This document shows positions 8,870 through 15,816 of a DNA stretch of 64,000 nucleotides, piece after piece (positions within the stretch are counted from its first letter, which is position 1; the number at the start of each line of letters is the position of its first letter). The notes beneath the pieces were generated by a model. That model saw nothing but the letters and a program-made list of their open reading frames with translations. It was not told where the DNA came from and made no database searches. This DNA is from Pseudomonadota bacterium (lineage in GTDB: Bacteria > Pseudomonadota > Gammaproteobacteria > Xanthomonadales > SZUA-38). The position numbers and the translations under genes were made by a program. Location of the stretch: assembly GCA_039033415.1 (NCBI GenBank), contig JBCCCR010000010.1:62001-126000 (forward strand). Direction: 5' to 3'.

Positions 8870-9252
8870 GACTTCGCTCCCTGTTCTTCGAACGTAAAAA
8901 CCTTGGCGATGACCTGCCAGCCACGTTCCGTAGTAACGAGCGTCAACGCGTCCTCATAGCCGCGTCCCAACATTGCACAGCTCGCTCTTACGGTCGCCAC
9001 CTGGTCGTTGACCAAGTTGATCTCCGCCACGCGAAAATCGCGGACCTCCCCTCGCTCCAGCGGAGACTTACGCTCATCAATCTCGTCGAGGTACGCGTCC
9101 AGCGACAGTGTCAGGTGATGGCCCGTGGTGGCGTTGACGTAAAGCAGATCGGGATGAAACACCGGCCGCAGTAAGCTGCTGTCCGCCCGATATAGCCCGT
9201 CAAAGTAGCGGTCCATCACACCAAGCACGCTAGCAACAGCGGGGGCGGTCAT
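8857..9252 (-). CDS. NTF2-like (putative lumazine-binding) protein
   Basis: 131 residues of the NTF2/SnoaL cone fold, closest by pattern to Lumazine_bd_2 (PF12893). The YFDGLYRADSSLLRPVFHPD helix region and the terminal GWQVIAKVFTFEE strand are typical. No signal peptide. It starts at ATG 9252, overlapping the glutathione S-transferase stop (ATGA) and indicating an operon. Enzyme activity is not known for this family branch. Confidence 0.8.
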   Translation of the reverse strand: MTAPAVASVLGVMDRYFDGLYRADSSLLRPVFHPDLLYVNATTGHHLTLSLDAYLDEIDERKSPLERGEVRDFRVAEINLVNDQVATVRASCAMLGRGYEDALTLVTTERGWQVIAKVFTFEEQGAKSCPT

Positions 9253-9860
9253 GACCCAATTCCTTCAGCCTGGATTGCAGCAAGGACGGTCGGACGTTCT
9301 GCGATACGCGATACAAAGCCGGAGAGGTGAGGCCAGCGGCCAAGGTCGATTTGCTGCACCCGAGCCCAGCCTGCAACGACAAAAAGATAGGCGTCCGCCG
9401 GCGAGAATCGCTCGTCGACAAGGTATTGCCGACCGTCAGCCAGCAAGGCTTCGAGATAATCAAACTTGGAGGCAACCTTTGCGCGCGCATCCGCCTTGGC
9501 AGACTCATCAGACGATTTGGCAAACAACGGACTAAACGCTTTGTGCAGCTCCGAGGCGGTGTAGTTCAGGTACTCCTGGAGTCGGGCGCGTGACACCGTT
9601 CCCGGCGCCGGCAGCTCGATTTGATCTGGCGCTGAGTCCGCAATGAACTGCAGGACGGCGGCACCTTCACTCAGGACCTCTCCGGAATCCAGCTCGAGCG
9701 CGGGGACATAACCTTTGGAGTTAACCGCAGCGAATTTCTGTCCGCTCTCGGTCAGGCCCGTACTCGGGTCAACCGCCTCGAGTTCAAAGTCTGCACCCAC
9801 TTCTCGCAGCAGAATATGGCTAGCCAGGGAGCAAGCGCCGGGTATGTAGTAAAGCTTCAT
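9249..9860 (-). CDS. gstA: Glutathione S-transferase, beta class
   Basis: 203 residues, the standard bacterial GST length. The thioredoxin-fold half begins MKLYYIPGACSLASHI with Cys10, the mixed-disulfide residue of beta-class GSTs. GYVPAL carries the cis-Pro, and the SEGAAVLQFIAD glutathione-site motif follows. The helical half ends with the FSPADAYLFVVAGWA N-capping box region. It is first in a run with the NTF2-like, tautomerase and YdcZ genes and divergent from LysR, suggesting a LysR-controlled detoxification or catabolic unit. Confidence 0.92.
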   Translation of the reverse strand: MKLYYIPGACSLASHILLREVGADFELEAVDPSTGLTESGQKFAAVNSKGYVPALELDSGEVLSEGAAVLQFIADSAPDQIELPAPGTVSRARLQEYLNYTASELHKAFSPLFAKSSDESAKADARAKVASKFDYLEALLADGRQYLVDERFSPADAYLFVVAGWARVQQIDLGRWPHLSGFVSRIAERPTVLAAIQAEGIGS

Positions 9861-9940
9861 GTTTTTGTCCTTTAAGGGTTAAGGGAGCCAATATCGTGGA
9901 CGCAAACCCGAAACATAGATAACATCGTATTTTCATATAT

Positions 9941-9961
9941 ATGATCTATTAAATAGATCAT
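9941..9961. promoter_or_regulatory. Perfect 21-bp palindrome, probable LysR operator
   Basis: ATGATCTATT and AATAGATCAT flank a single A, as 10-bp perfect arms. It lies in the 111-bp interval between the divergent glutathione S-transferase and LysR genes, 10 bp before the LysR start. LysR proteins usually bind an AT-rich dyad in just this position. The palindrome is directly seen; which protein binds is inferred. Confidence 0.65.
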
Positions 9962-9971
9962 TGAAACGAAG

Positions 9972-10847
9972 ATGACCTTGGATCAACTGCAGGCGCTTGA
10001 GGCCATTGTTGCCACCGGAACGTTCCGAGGGGCCGCTGACCGGCTGCACAAAGCGCAGTCCGCGATCAGCCACAAAATCCGCAAGCTGGAAGCCGAGCTC
10101 GAGTTCGACCTTTTCTCTCGCTCGGATTACCGCCCGAAGCTCACCCCGCGGGGAGAGATCTTTTTTCGAGATTCACTACGCATCCTGAACGGCATGCAGG
10201 CGCTCAAGGCAACCGCAGCAGAGTTGCGGTCGGAGCAGGAAGCATCGGTCACCATATCGGTCAGCGCGACCATGCCCCTTGATCCGCTTCTGGAGGTCCT
10301 GGGGCCGATCAGTGAGGCTTATCCGGCCACCCACATTCGAGTATTCACCGACATGATGGGCGGCCCGATATCGCGACTGATGAGCGGCGAGGCTGACCTG
10401 ATCCTGGCAACGTTGTCAGGCGTTTCCGTCGACGATGTGGAGACCCTGCCCGTCGGATCGGTCACGATTCGCCCCGTATGCAGCCCCATCTTCGAACCCG
10501 CTGACTTTCCCGGCGTGCGTTCGATTGCGGAAATGCAAACCTATTGCCAGGTGGTGGTCGCTGATACGGTCGGCGGCGACTTTGAGCAAAGCCGGGACGT
10601 GCTCCCGGGCGGCCGGCGCTGGACGGTCTCCGATTTCGCCATGAAGAAGTCCATTCTGCTTGCGGGGCTTGGCTGGGGCGGTATGCCGGAACATCTGATT
10701 GAAGAGGAGCTGGCTTCAGGAGCGCTGACAAGACTGGATGTCGAAGGCTTTCGAGCGCGCCACTCAGAAATCTACGCCGTGCGAAAGCGGGGAAAAGATG
10801 TCGGTAGAGTTCAAACCGAATTGTGGAAGTCGTTATCAAATCGCTAA
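9972..10847 (+). CDS. LysR-family transcriptional regulator
   Basis: 291 residues. The N-terminal winged HTH (residues 1-60) contains FRGAADRLHKAQSAISHKIRKLE, the standard LysR recognition helix, followed by a linker helix and a two-lobe periplasmic-binding-like effector domain. It is divergent from the GST operon and overlooks the palindrome at 9941-9961. The ligand is unknown. Confidence 0.93.
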   Translation: MTLDQLQALEAIVATGTFRGAADRLHKAQSAISHKIRKLEAELEFDLFSRSDYRPKLTPRGEIFFRDSLRILNGMQALKATAAELRSEQEASVTISVSATMPLDPLLEVLGPISEAYPATHIRVFTDMMGGPISRLMSGEADLILATLSGVSVDDVETLPVGSVTIRPVCSPIFEPADFPGVRSIAEMQTYCQVVVADTVGGDFEQSRDVLPGGRRWTVSDFAMKKSILLAGLGWGGMPEHLIEEELASGALTRLDVEGFRARHSEIYAVRKRGKDVGRVQTELWKSLSNR

Positions 10848-10933
10848 ATCGGCGGTTGCTCGGCCTCAGGTTCCAGCTTTCGCTCCAAGTAACAACGAAT
10901 ACACGGTCTCGGTAAGCGTTGACCCGTGCACTG

Positions 10934-11839
10934 TCACACCGCGAGCTGTTCCGGCAGCCCTGTCTTTTGCTCCGCATAGGATCGACTTGTGCTGAGAATG
11001 TCGGGGTTCCGGATAGGCCAATATCGGCCGGCGAGGTCAAACATACCGGCAGGACCAACCACCGCGTCACGCAGACGTACACGAGGGCCAATTTGGGTAT
11101 TGGGTAAGACCACCACGTTATGCAAGTGGCAATGGCGTCCAACGATGGCGCCATTATTCAAGACGCATTGGCTGTCGAGCTGCGCGTGAGCATGAACCTT
11201 ACAGTGATCTCCTACCAGCACCGATGATCCGATATGCGCGCTCCGAGCAACCTCGCTCCGCCAGGCTCGCCACCTCTGACCTGGGCCCGGATTCCCAGCC
11301 GCGACCATGCCTTCCAGTTCACCGTTAACGATTGCGAGATTGAGCGCGTGGTAATCGCTAGCATTGGTAATCGACCAATATTGATATGCCGACACCGTCG
11401 ACCAGGGCCGGGCGAAGGGCTCCGGCCGCTGCAGGTTCCACTCGGAAGCAACGCTCCGGGGGCAATCCCGTATTTGATCGAGTGTCGGCGACGCTATTAC
11501 TTTGTCCTCTTCGGGAAAGTGCTGAAGCTGGTCAGCACAGACGAAACTACACTCGCCAAACTCCACCAGAGTCTGGTTACGCAGATCATCGCCACCCAGA
11601 TCGCTGTAGCGAATGGTCATATCCCATTCGAGACCGTCACCGACACGGCGGCGAATACTCGACTGCTGCGGCCCTGCGGCAAAGCGCAGATGACGAAAAC
11701 CCGCGGATCGGAGTTGCTCTAGCAGGTGAATGACCAGCGCTTTGCCAGCAATTGGCAAAACAGCTTGATGCGTAGAAGGCCAGACAGGCGAAAGCGGCGC
11801 ATGAGCCGATTGATAGCCGAGAACGACGGGGCCTTTCAT
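10934..11839 (-). CDS. Nucleotidyltransferase-like protein with left-handed beta-helix tail
   Basis: 301 residues. The first half resembles sugar-phosphate nucleotidyltransferases (helix AVLPIAGKALVIHLLEQLRSAG), but the glycine-rich GxGTRL nucleotide loop is replaced by GYQSAHAPLSP, so catalysis is doubtful. The last 110 residues are hexapeptide-like turns (HIGSSVLVGDHCKVHAHA and following), a left-handed beta-helix. ATG 11839 shares one base with the stop of the sugar transferase gene (TGATG), so they are coupled. It may be a degenerate regulator or a scaffold in exopolysaccharide synthesis (inference). Confidence 0.75.
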   Translation of the reverse strand: MKGPVVLGYQSAHAPLSPVWPSTHQAVLPIAGKALVIHLLEQLRSAGFRHLRFAAGPQQSSIRRRVGDGLEWDMTIRYSDLGGDDLRNQTLVEFGECSFVCADQLQHFPEEDKVIASPTLDQIRDCPRSVASEWNLQRPEPFARPWSTVSAYQYWSITNASDYHALNLAIVNGELEGMVAAGNPGPGQRWRAWRSEVARSAHIGSSVLVGDHCKVHAHAQLDSQCVLNNGAIVGRHCHLHNVVVLPNTQIGPRVRLRDAVVGPAGMFDLAGRYWPIRNPDILSTSRSYAEQKTGLPEQLAV

Positions 11840-12576
11840 CAGTAAGCACCTCGACCGGAAAGGACTGCCGGGACGGTCTTTACGATGATGCGCAGATCTT
11901 CCCACAGGCTCTGCTTTTCCAAATAGGCCACATCGAGCATCACCTGCCCGGAAAACGGAACATTACTGCGTCCGCCGATCTGCCACAGACAGGTCAAGCC
12001 AGGCTTCGCTTCAAGTCGTTTTCGCTCTGTTGAACTGTATTGCTCGACCTCACCCGGCACCGGTGGCCGGGGCCCAACGATAGACATGTCTCCACGCAAC
12101 ACGTTGAAAATCTGCGGCAGCTCATCAATTGAGAGACGGCGAATCAGGCGTCCGACCTTCGTGATTCGCGGATCTTGCTTCATCTTGAAGATCACTCCGT
12201 CAGCACTTTCATTGGCTGCCGCCAGCGCAGCCTTTTCGGCGTCGGCACCCACCCGCATCGAGCGAAACTTGATCATGCGGAACCGTCGACCTTTGAACCC
12301 AACCCTCTCCTGGAAAAACAGGACGGAGCCAGGCGATTCCAGGCGTATGGCGATTGCTGTCCCGATCAGCAGCGGACTCAGGGCCAGGACCGCGCCTGTC
12401 GCTATCGAGATGTCCAGCAGGCGTTTGAGTGCCAAAGACAGGGCCATCTGGGTCTGCCAGGTCGCTCGAATCAGCGCAGCGCGGCTGTCGGAGCGGGGCG
12501 TACGCGTCGGGCAACTGGCAGCCAGGGCTGCCGGACAAGGTAGAGATCTGGTTGGGGATAAAGTCATTTTTTTCAT
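11839..12576 (-). CDS. Undecaprenyl-phosphate sugar phosphotransferase (exopolysaccharide initiation)
   Basis: Bacterial sugar transferase family (PF02397). After about 45 unremarkable residues comes KRLLDISIATGAVLALSPLL (membrane segment), then the conserved FFQERVGFKGRRFRMIKFRSM block, LIRRLSIDELPQIFNVLRGDMS, VGPRPP and KPGLTCLWQI. These load the first sugar phosphate onto the lipid carrier at the inner membrane. It is shorter than WbaP/WcaJ because the N-terminal multi-helix region is absent. The exact start is unsure: ATG 12576, ATG 12567, TTG 12582 and an internal ATG at 12450 are all possible. It leads a two-gene unit with the nucleotidyltransferase-like gene. Confidence 0.9.
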   Translation of the reverse strand: MKKMTLSPTRSLPCPAALAASCPTRTPRSDSRAALIRATWQTQMALSLALKRLLDISIATGAVLALSPLLIGTAIAIRLESPGSVLFFQERVGFKGRRFRMIKFRSMRVGADAEKAALAAANESADGVIFKMKQDPRITKVGRLIRRLSIDELPQIFNVLRGDMSIVGPRPPVPGEVEQYSSTERKRLEAKPGLTCLWQIGGRSNVPFSGQVMLDVAYLEKQSLWEDLRIIVKTVPAVLSGRGAY

Positions 12577-12671
12577 TTTCAAATCGGGTCTTAGCGTTGC
12601 GATTCGTCTATTTTCCGCAAAACTGAAACAATTTGAAATAGTAAAAATGAAAACAAAAGTCGAGGAACGCG
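12577..12671 (-). promoter_or_regulatory. AT-rich upstream region of the sugar transferase unit
   Basis: This interval is much richer in A/T than its surroundings. On the minus strand it carries TCATTTTTA (plus-strand 12642-12650), a word also present upstream of the Wza gene and of the last glycosyltransferase gene. A promoter here is inferred; no clear -35/-10 pair is claimed. Confidence 0.4.
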
Positions 12672-14507
12672 CTAACCAAGACCACCCAGATGCTGCTTCA
12701 CCGCCAGCGCGGTGCGCTGCGCTAGAACGATGAGATGATCCAACGTCTCTTCCGAAATCAGCCGGCCCTCTCTCGCTGCTTGTTCCGCAACGTCACAGAG
12801 CTCGGCCAGCTCCAGAGCACCAATGCTTCGACTGGAACTCTTTAAGCCATGGCAGATCTGGCCAAATTCCGCGGCATCGCCGTCTGCATGATGGCGGGCG
12901 AGGCCCGCCTGACGCGGGGCAAGCTCACGGAGATAAACCGGCAAAACTTTCCGAAGCAAATCATCGGCCCCATCTCCAAGCATAGCCAGGCCTGAGTGAT
13001 CTAGGGCGACCGGTTCCAGCCCAGGTTTCATGTCGGCTGGACTTTCCTTATCTAGCTGATGATGAGCGCGGCGTAAGATCTCTGCCAATTCTTCAGGAAC
13101 CACCGGCTTGGTGATCACAGCGTCTACCCCGGCATCGGTGAACCGGGCTCGGTCCTCCGGTAAGACGCTCGCCGATACGGCGACGATATACGGTTGTCGC
13201 AGTGATGAGTTCTCGCGAAGACGCCGGGTCGCCTCTACACCGTCCATTACCGGCATACGAATATCCATCAGCACCACGTCATAAGCATTGTTAGCGAACG
13301 CGCGCAGAACCTCCTCTCCGTTACAGACAAGATCAACCGGGTAACCCAGCGCATTCAGCTGCGCTTCCTGCACCAGACGGTTTACTTCATAGTCATCGGC
13401 GAGCAGGATCTTTAGCGGGTGTGTTAACCCCTGTTCTGCCACGTTTTCAGGCAGGTCAATATCGTCTTCAGCAACCAGGCTAACATCCTGGCGACCCGGA
13501 TTTTCGTCGACAACCTGCGCCAGAATGTAGAAGGAAAAGGCGGAGCCTTGTCCCTCCTGGCTATTGAGCTTGATTCGGCCGCCCAGCAACTGAGTTAATC
13601 GCTCGCAAATGGCAAGCCCCAGGCCCGATCCCAGTCGATGGCTGTTGGGATTGGTCTGGATAAACGGGTCGAAGATCGCCTGCTGCATCGATGGGGATAT
13701 ACCAATGCCCGTATCCTGGACGGAAAACTCCAGGCGCACCCATTCCAGATCATTGTGCGACGTGCTATCAAGGATGTGCTCGGGAACATCGCTCTTCGCG
13801 ACAGTGCGCTGTTGAACCACTACAGATACCGCGCCTTCATCTGTGAATTTGACAGCGTTGCTCAAGAGATTGAGGAGCACCTGCTGCACCCGGGCCGCGT
13901 CCATCGCGTAGACCGAACCCAAACCTGTGAGATCCGGCAGATTCAAAGCTATCGACTTGCTCTGGGCTTCGAGCGATACCAGCTGCACGGTTTGGCGCAC
14001 CAGCGTTCCCAGATTTGCCGGACCAAACTCAAGATCAACATGACCACCCTGGATTTTTGACAGATCCAGAATATCGTTGATTATCCGAAGCAGCAGGCCG
14101 CTGCTCGCATGAATAGTCTCAAGCTGCTCCTGCTGCGTCGAGGTCAGCTCCGACTGTTTGAGTAACGCGGCAAACCCCATAATGGCGTTGAGCGGAGTCC
14201 GGATTTCGTGACTCATGCGGGCCAGGAACTGTTCCTTTAGATCGGAAACCTCCAGCGCCTCGTCACGAGCCTGGCGCAGCATTTCTTCCGCCAGCATCCG
14301 TGCGCTAACTTCCGCCTCCAGCTTGGTGATCGTCTGGCGCAGTTCGCGCGTGCGCTCCCGCACCTGATCTTCCAGCGCGGCGCGGGAATCCTCCAGACGC
14401 TGATTGGCGTTATACAAACGACGACTGATGGTTTCGAGCGCCAACTCTGCCTGCTCTCGCGCGCGGGTTTGGCGAATGCATCGTCGCTCCCATGCTGCGG
14501 CGTCCAT
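12672..14507 (-). CDS. Soluble hybrid histidine kinase (HisKA-HATPase-REC-HPt)
   Basis: About 611 residues without membrane segments or a recognisable sensor domain. The N-terminus is a long coiled coil (residues about 15-90). Next come the HisKA H-box MSHEIRTPLN (His near 100), the N, G1 and G2 boxes (NLLSNAVKF, VQDTGIGIS, GSGLGLAI), a receiver with LMDIRMPVMDG, and a C-terminal HPt domain with CHGLKSSSRS. ATG 14507 overlaps the H-NOX stop (TGATG) and follows GGAG. With no input domain of its own, the kinase is most simply controlled by direct contact with the adjacent H-NOX protein, as in known H-NOX/kinase pairs. HPt can pass phosphate to the HTH-receiver encoded upstream. Confidence 0.93.
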   Translation of the reverse strand: MDAAAWERRCIRQTRAREQAELALETISRRLYNANQRLEDSRAALEDQVRERTRELRQTITKLEAEVSARMLAEEMLRQARDEALEVSDLKEQFLARMSHEIRTPLNAIMGFAALLKQSELTSTQQEQLETIHASSGLLLRIINDILDLSKIQGGHVDLEFGPANLGTLVRQTVQLVSLEAQSKSIALNLPDLTGLGSVYAMDAARVQQVLLNLLSNAVKFTDEGAVSVVVQQRTVAKSDVPEHILDSTSHNDLEWVRLEFSVQDTGIGISPSMQQAIFDPFIQTNPNSHRLGSGLGLAICERLTQLLGGRIKLNSQEGQGSAFSFYILAQVVDENPGRQDVSLVAEDDIDLPENVAEQGLTHPLKILLADDYEVNRLVQEAQLNALGYPVDLVCNGEEVLRAFANNAYDVVLMDIRMPVMDGVEATRRLRENSSLRQPYIVAVSASVLPEDRARFTDAGVDAVITKPVVPEELAEILRRAHHQLDKESPADMKPGLEPVALDHSGLAMLGDGADDLLRKVLPVYLRELAPRQAGLARHHADGDAAEFGQICHGLKSSSRSIGALELAELCDVAEQAAREGRLISEETLDHLIVLAQRTALAVKQHLGGLG

Positions 14508-15049
14508 CACACCCGCTCCACCCGCATCACTCGGCGTGAGTCGTCATCAGAGGCAGAGAGCACCTCGATGCTCAACGGTTGCCCGAAGTGTTTGCCTGCC
14601 GACTCAAGCATGCAGTGGGCGACGATGCCCATAGGCCGAGTTGATTCGTAGGTCACCGTCATATCAGAGTCACCGCGTTCGACAGTGATCGTCGGCGGCC
14701 GTGCATCGTCATAGAGTTTCTTGACCTCAACGTGGATGTGCCGATCCAGAAGCTCTAGAAACTCGAACACGTCCTCGGTTTCTTCGAAAAACTCCGGGTG
14801 CATCCTGTTGAAGGCGTCCATCAGAAAATCTGAGAACTCCCGCAGCAAGACGGTCGGCTCGGTTTGGGCATGCTCACAGGCCGCGGTCAACAGGGTCATT
14901 AACTCCCCATGGGGGTAGTTTCCAACCCGGGTGTACACGGCGCCGGACGGAAGCTGATCCTCCACTGCGGCAATGATCGTCTCTACATCCGCGATGCTAT
15001 GGCGCTTCTCAACAAAGTCCAGAAACTCAACCAGTAGTGTTCCTTTCAT
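14507..15049 (-). CDS. H-NOX heme nitric oxide/oxygen-binding sensor
   Basis: 180 residues, the normal length of a stand-alone H-NOX domain (PF07700). It begins MKGTLLVEFLDFVE. The proximal heme ligand is His106 in HVEVKKLY, by alignment with guanylate cyclase His105. The heme-contacting Pro119 lies 13 residues later, as in the Thermoanaerobacter protein. The YxSxR motif that holds the heme propionates is YESTR at 134-138. The start is taken as ATG 15049; GTG 15055 is the alternative. Stand-alone H-NOX proteins bind NO and modulate a neighbouring kinase or cyclase; here the coupled next gene is a hybrid kinase. Confidence 0.93.
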   Translation of the reverse strand: MKGTLLVEFLDFVEKRHSIADVETIIAAVEDQLPSGAVYTRVGNYPHGELMTLLTAACEHAQTEPTVLLREFSDFLMDAFNRMHPEFFEETEDVFEFLELLDRHIHVEVKKLYDDARPPTITVERGDSDMTVTYESTRPMGIVAHCMLESAGKHFGQPLSIEVLSASDDDSRRVMRVERV

Positions 15050-15632
15050 GCGCACTGCGCTCCTTTTCGTCGATCAGAGCCATGTCGATCAGGCCCTTAA
15101 GGTCATCCACGTTGACCGGTTTTCCAAATACTTTGATATCGGCCGGCAACTCGCCACGTTGAGCGATTTGCTCGACCGTCAACCCCGAGATCACCACCAT
15201 TCGCGTACCGGCACACAGCCGGGAGCGGTCTACCGCAGCAATCATCTGCAGTCCGTCCATGCCAGGCATGTCCACATCGACAATGACTAAAGCGGGGTTG
15301 AACCGGCCGATCGCCACCAGCCCCTCAAAACCGTTTTCAGCGAATCGCACCCGGGCGTTGGAACCCAGGATATCTATCAAGGCCTGGTAATAGGCCTGCA
15401 TGGTTTGATCATCCTCAACGATCAGCACGTCACACTCCGAGGGCGAGGCCGCCGGGCCGTCCGACTGGCGCGATTCAAGCAGCTGCTCGAGCGACGACTC
15501 TTCGATGCGTCGATGCCCCCCCGGTGTCTTCCAGGCGGATAACAGTCCGTCTTCAACCCATAGCTGGATTGTGCGAACTGACACACCCAGGCGACGAGCC
15601 GCCTCTTTCGTACCGACAACACGCTGCGCCAT
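15027..15632 (-). CDS. Response regulator: MerR/excisionase-type HTH fused to receiver
   Basis: 201 residues. Residues about 5-52 form a MerR-like or excisionase-like winged HTH (GTKEAARRLGVSVRTIQLWVEDG, then TPGGHRRI). Residues about 67-185 form a receiver with acidic pair ED at 73-74, phospho-acceptor Asp119 in VDVDMPGMDG and Lys171 in GKP. The DNA-binding domain is N-terminal, the reverse of the usual order. The end overlaps the H-NOX gene, so the three signalling genes form one operon. It starts 184 bp from the divergent Wza gene and is the obvious candidate to control exopolysaccharide transcription. Confidence 0.9.
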   Translation of the reverse strand: MAQRVVGTKEAARRLGVSVRTIQLWVEDGLLSAWKTPGGHRRIEESSLEQLLESRQSDGPAASPSECDVLIVEDDQTMQAYYQALIDILGSNARVRFAENGFEGLVAIGRFNPALVIVDVDMPGMDGLQMIAAVDRSRLCAGTRMVVISGLTVEQIAQRGELPADIKVFGKPVNVDDLKGLIDMALIDEKERSAHERNTTG

Positions 15633-15816
15633 GGCTTGTCCGATCTCTCATTTGCAATTTGAGTTTCATTATTTTCATGAAACAGCTCAATCATCAATAG
15701 AACTGAAATATATTTTGCGTTTTTTATCATTTAAGTTTCATTTGTTTGCTTTTGAAATGGTGTTTTTATCATTTTTATCGATATCATGACGACCATTCGT
15801 TCAGGAGCAAGCAACA
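15633..15816. promoter_or_regulatory. AT-rich divergent control region (signalling operon / Wza operon)
   Basis: 184 bp, strongly A/T-rich, between the divergent regulator and Wza genes. It contains TTCATTATTTTCAT (15665-15678) and TATCATTTTTA (15767-15777), both repeated upstream of the glycosyltransferase gene at 24214. CAGGAG before ATG 15817 is the ribosome site. A shared regulator is inferred. Confidence 0.5.

Noticed and set aside
15633-15816. AT-rich block as evidence for a horizontally acquired island
   Set aside because: The flanking genes have ordinary composition and no integrase, tRNA or direct repeats are present; a regulatory explanation is simpler.
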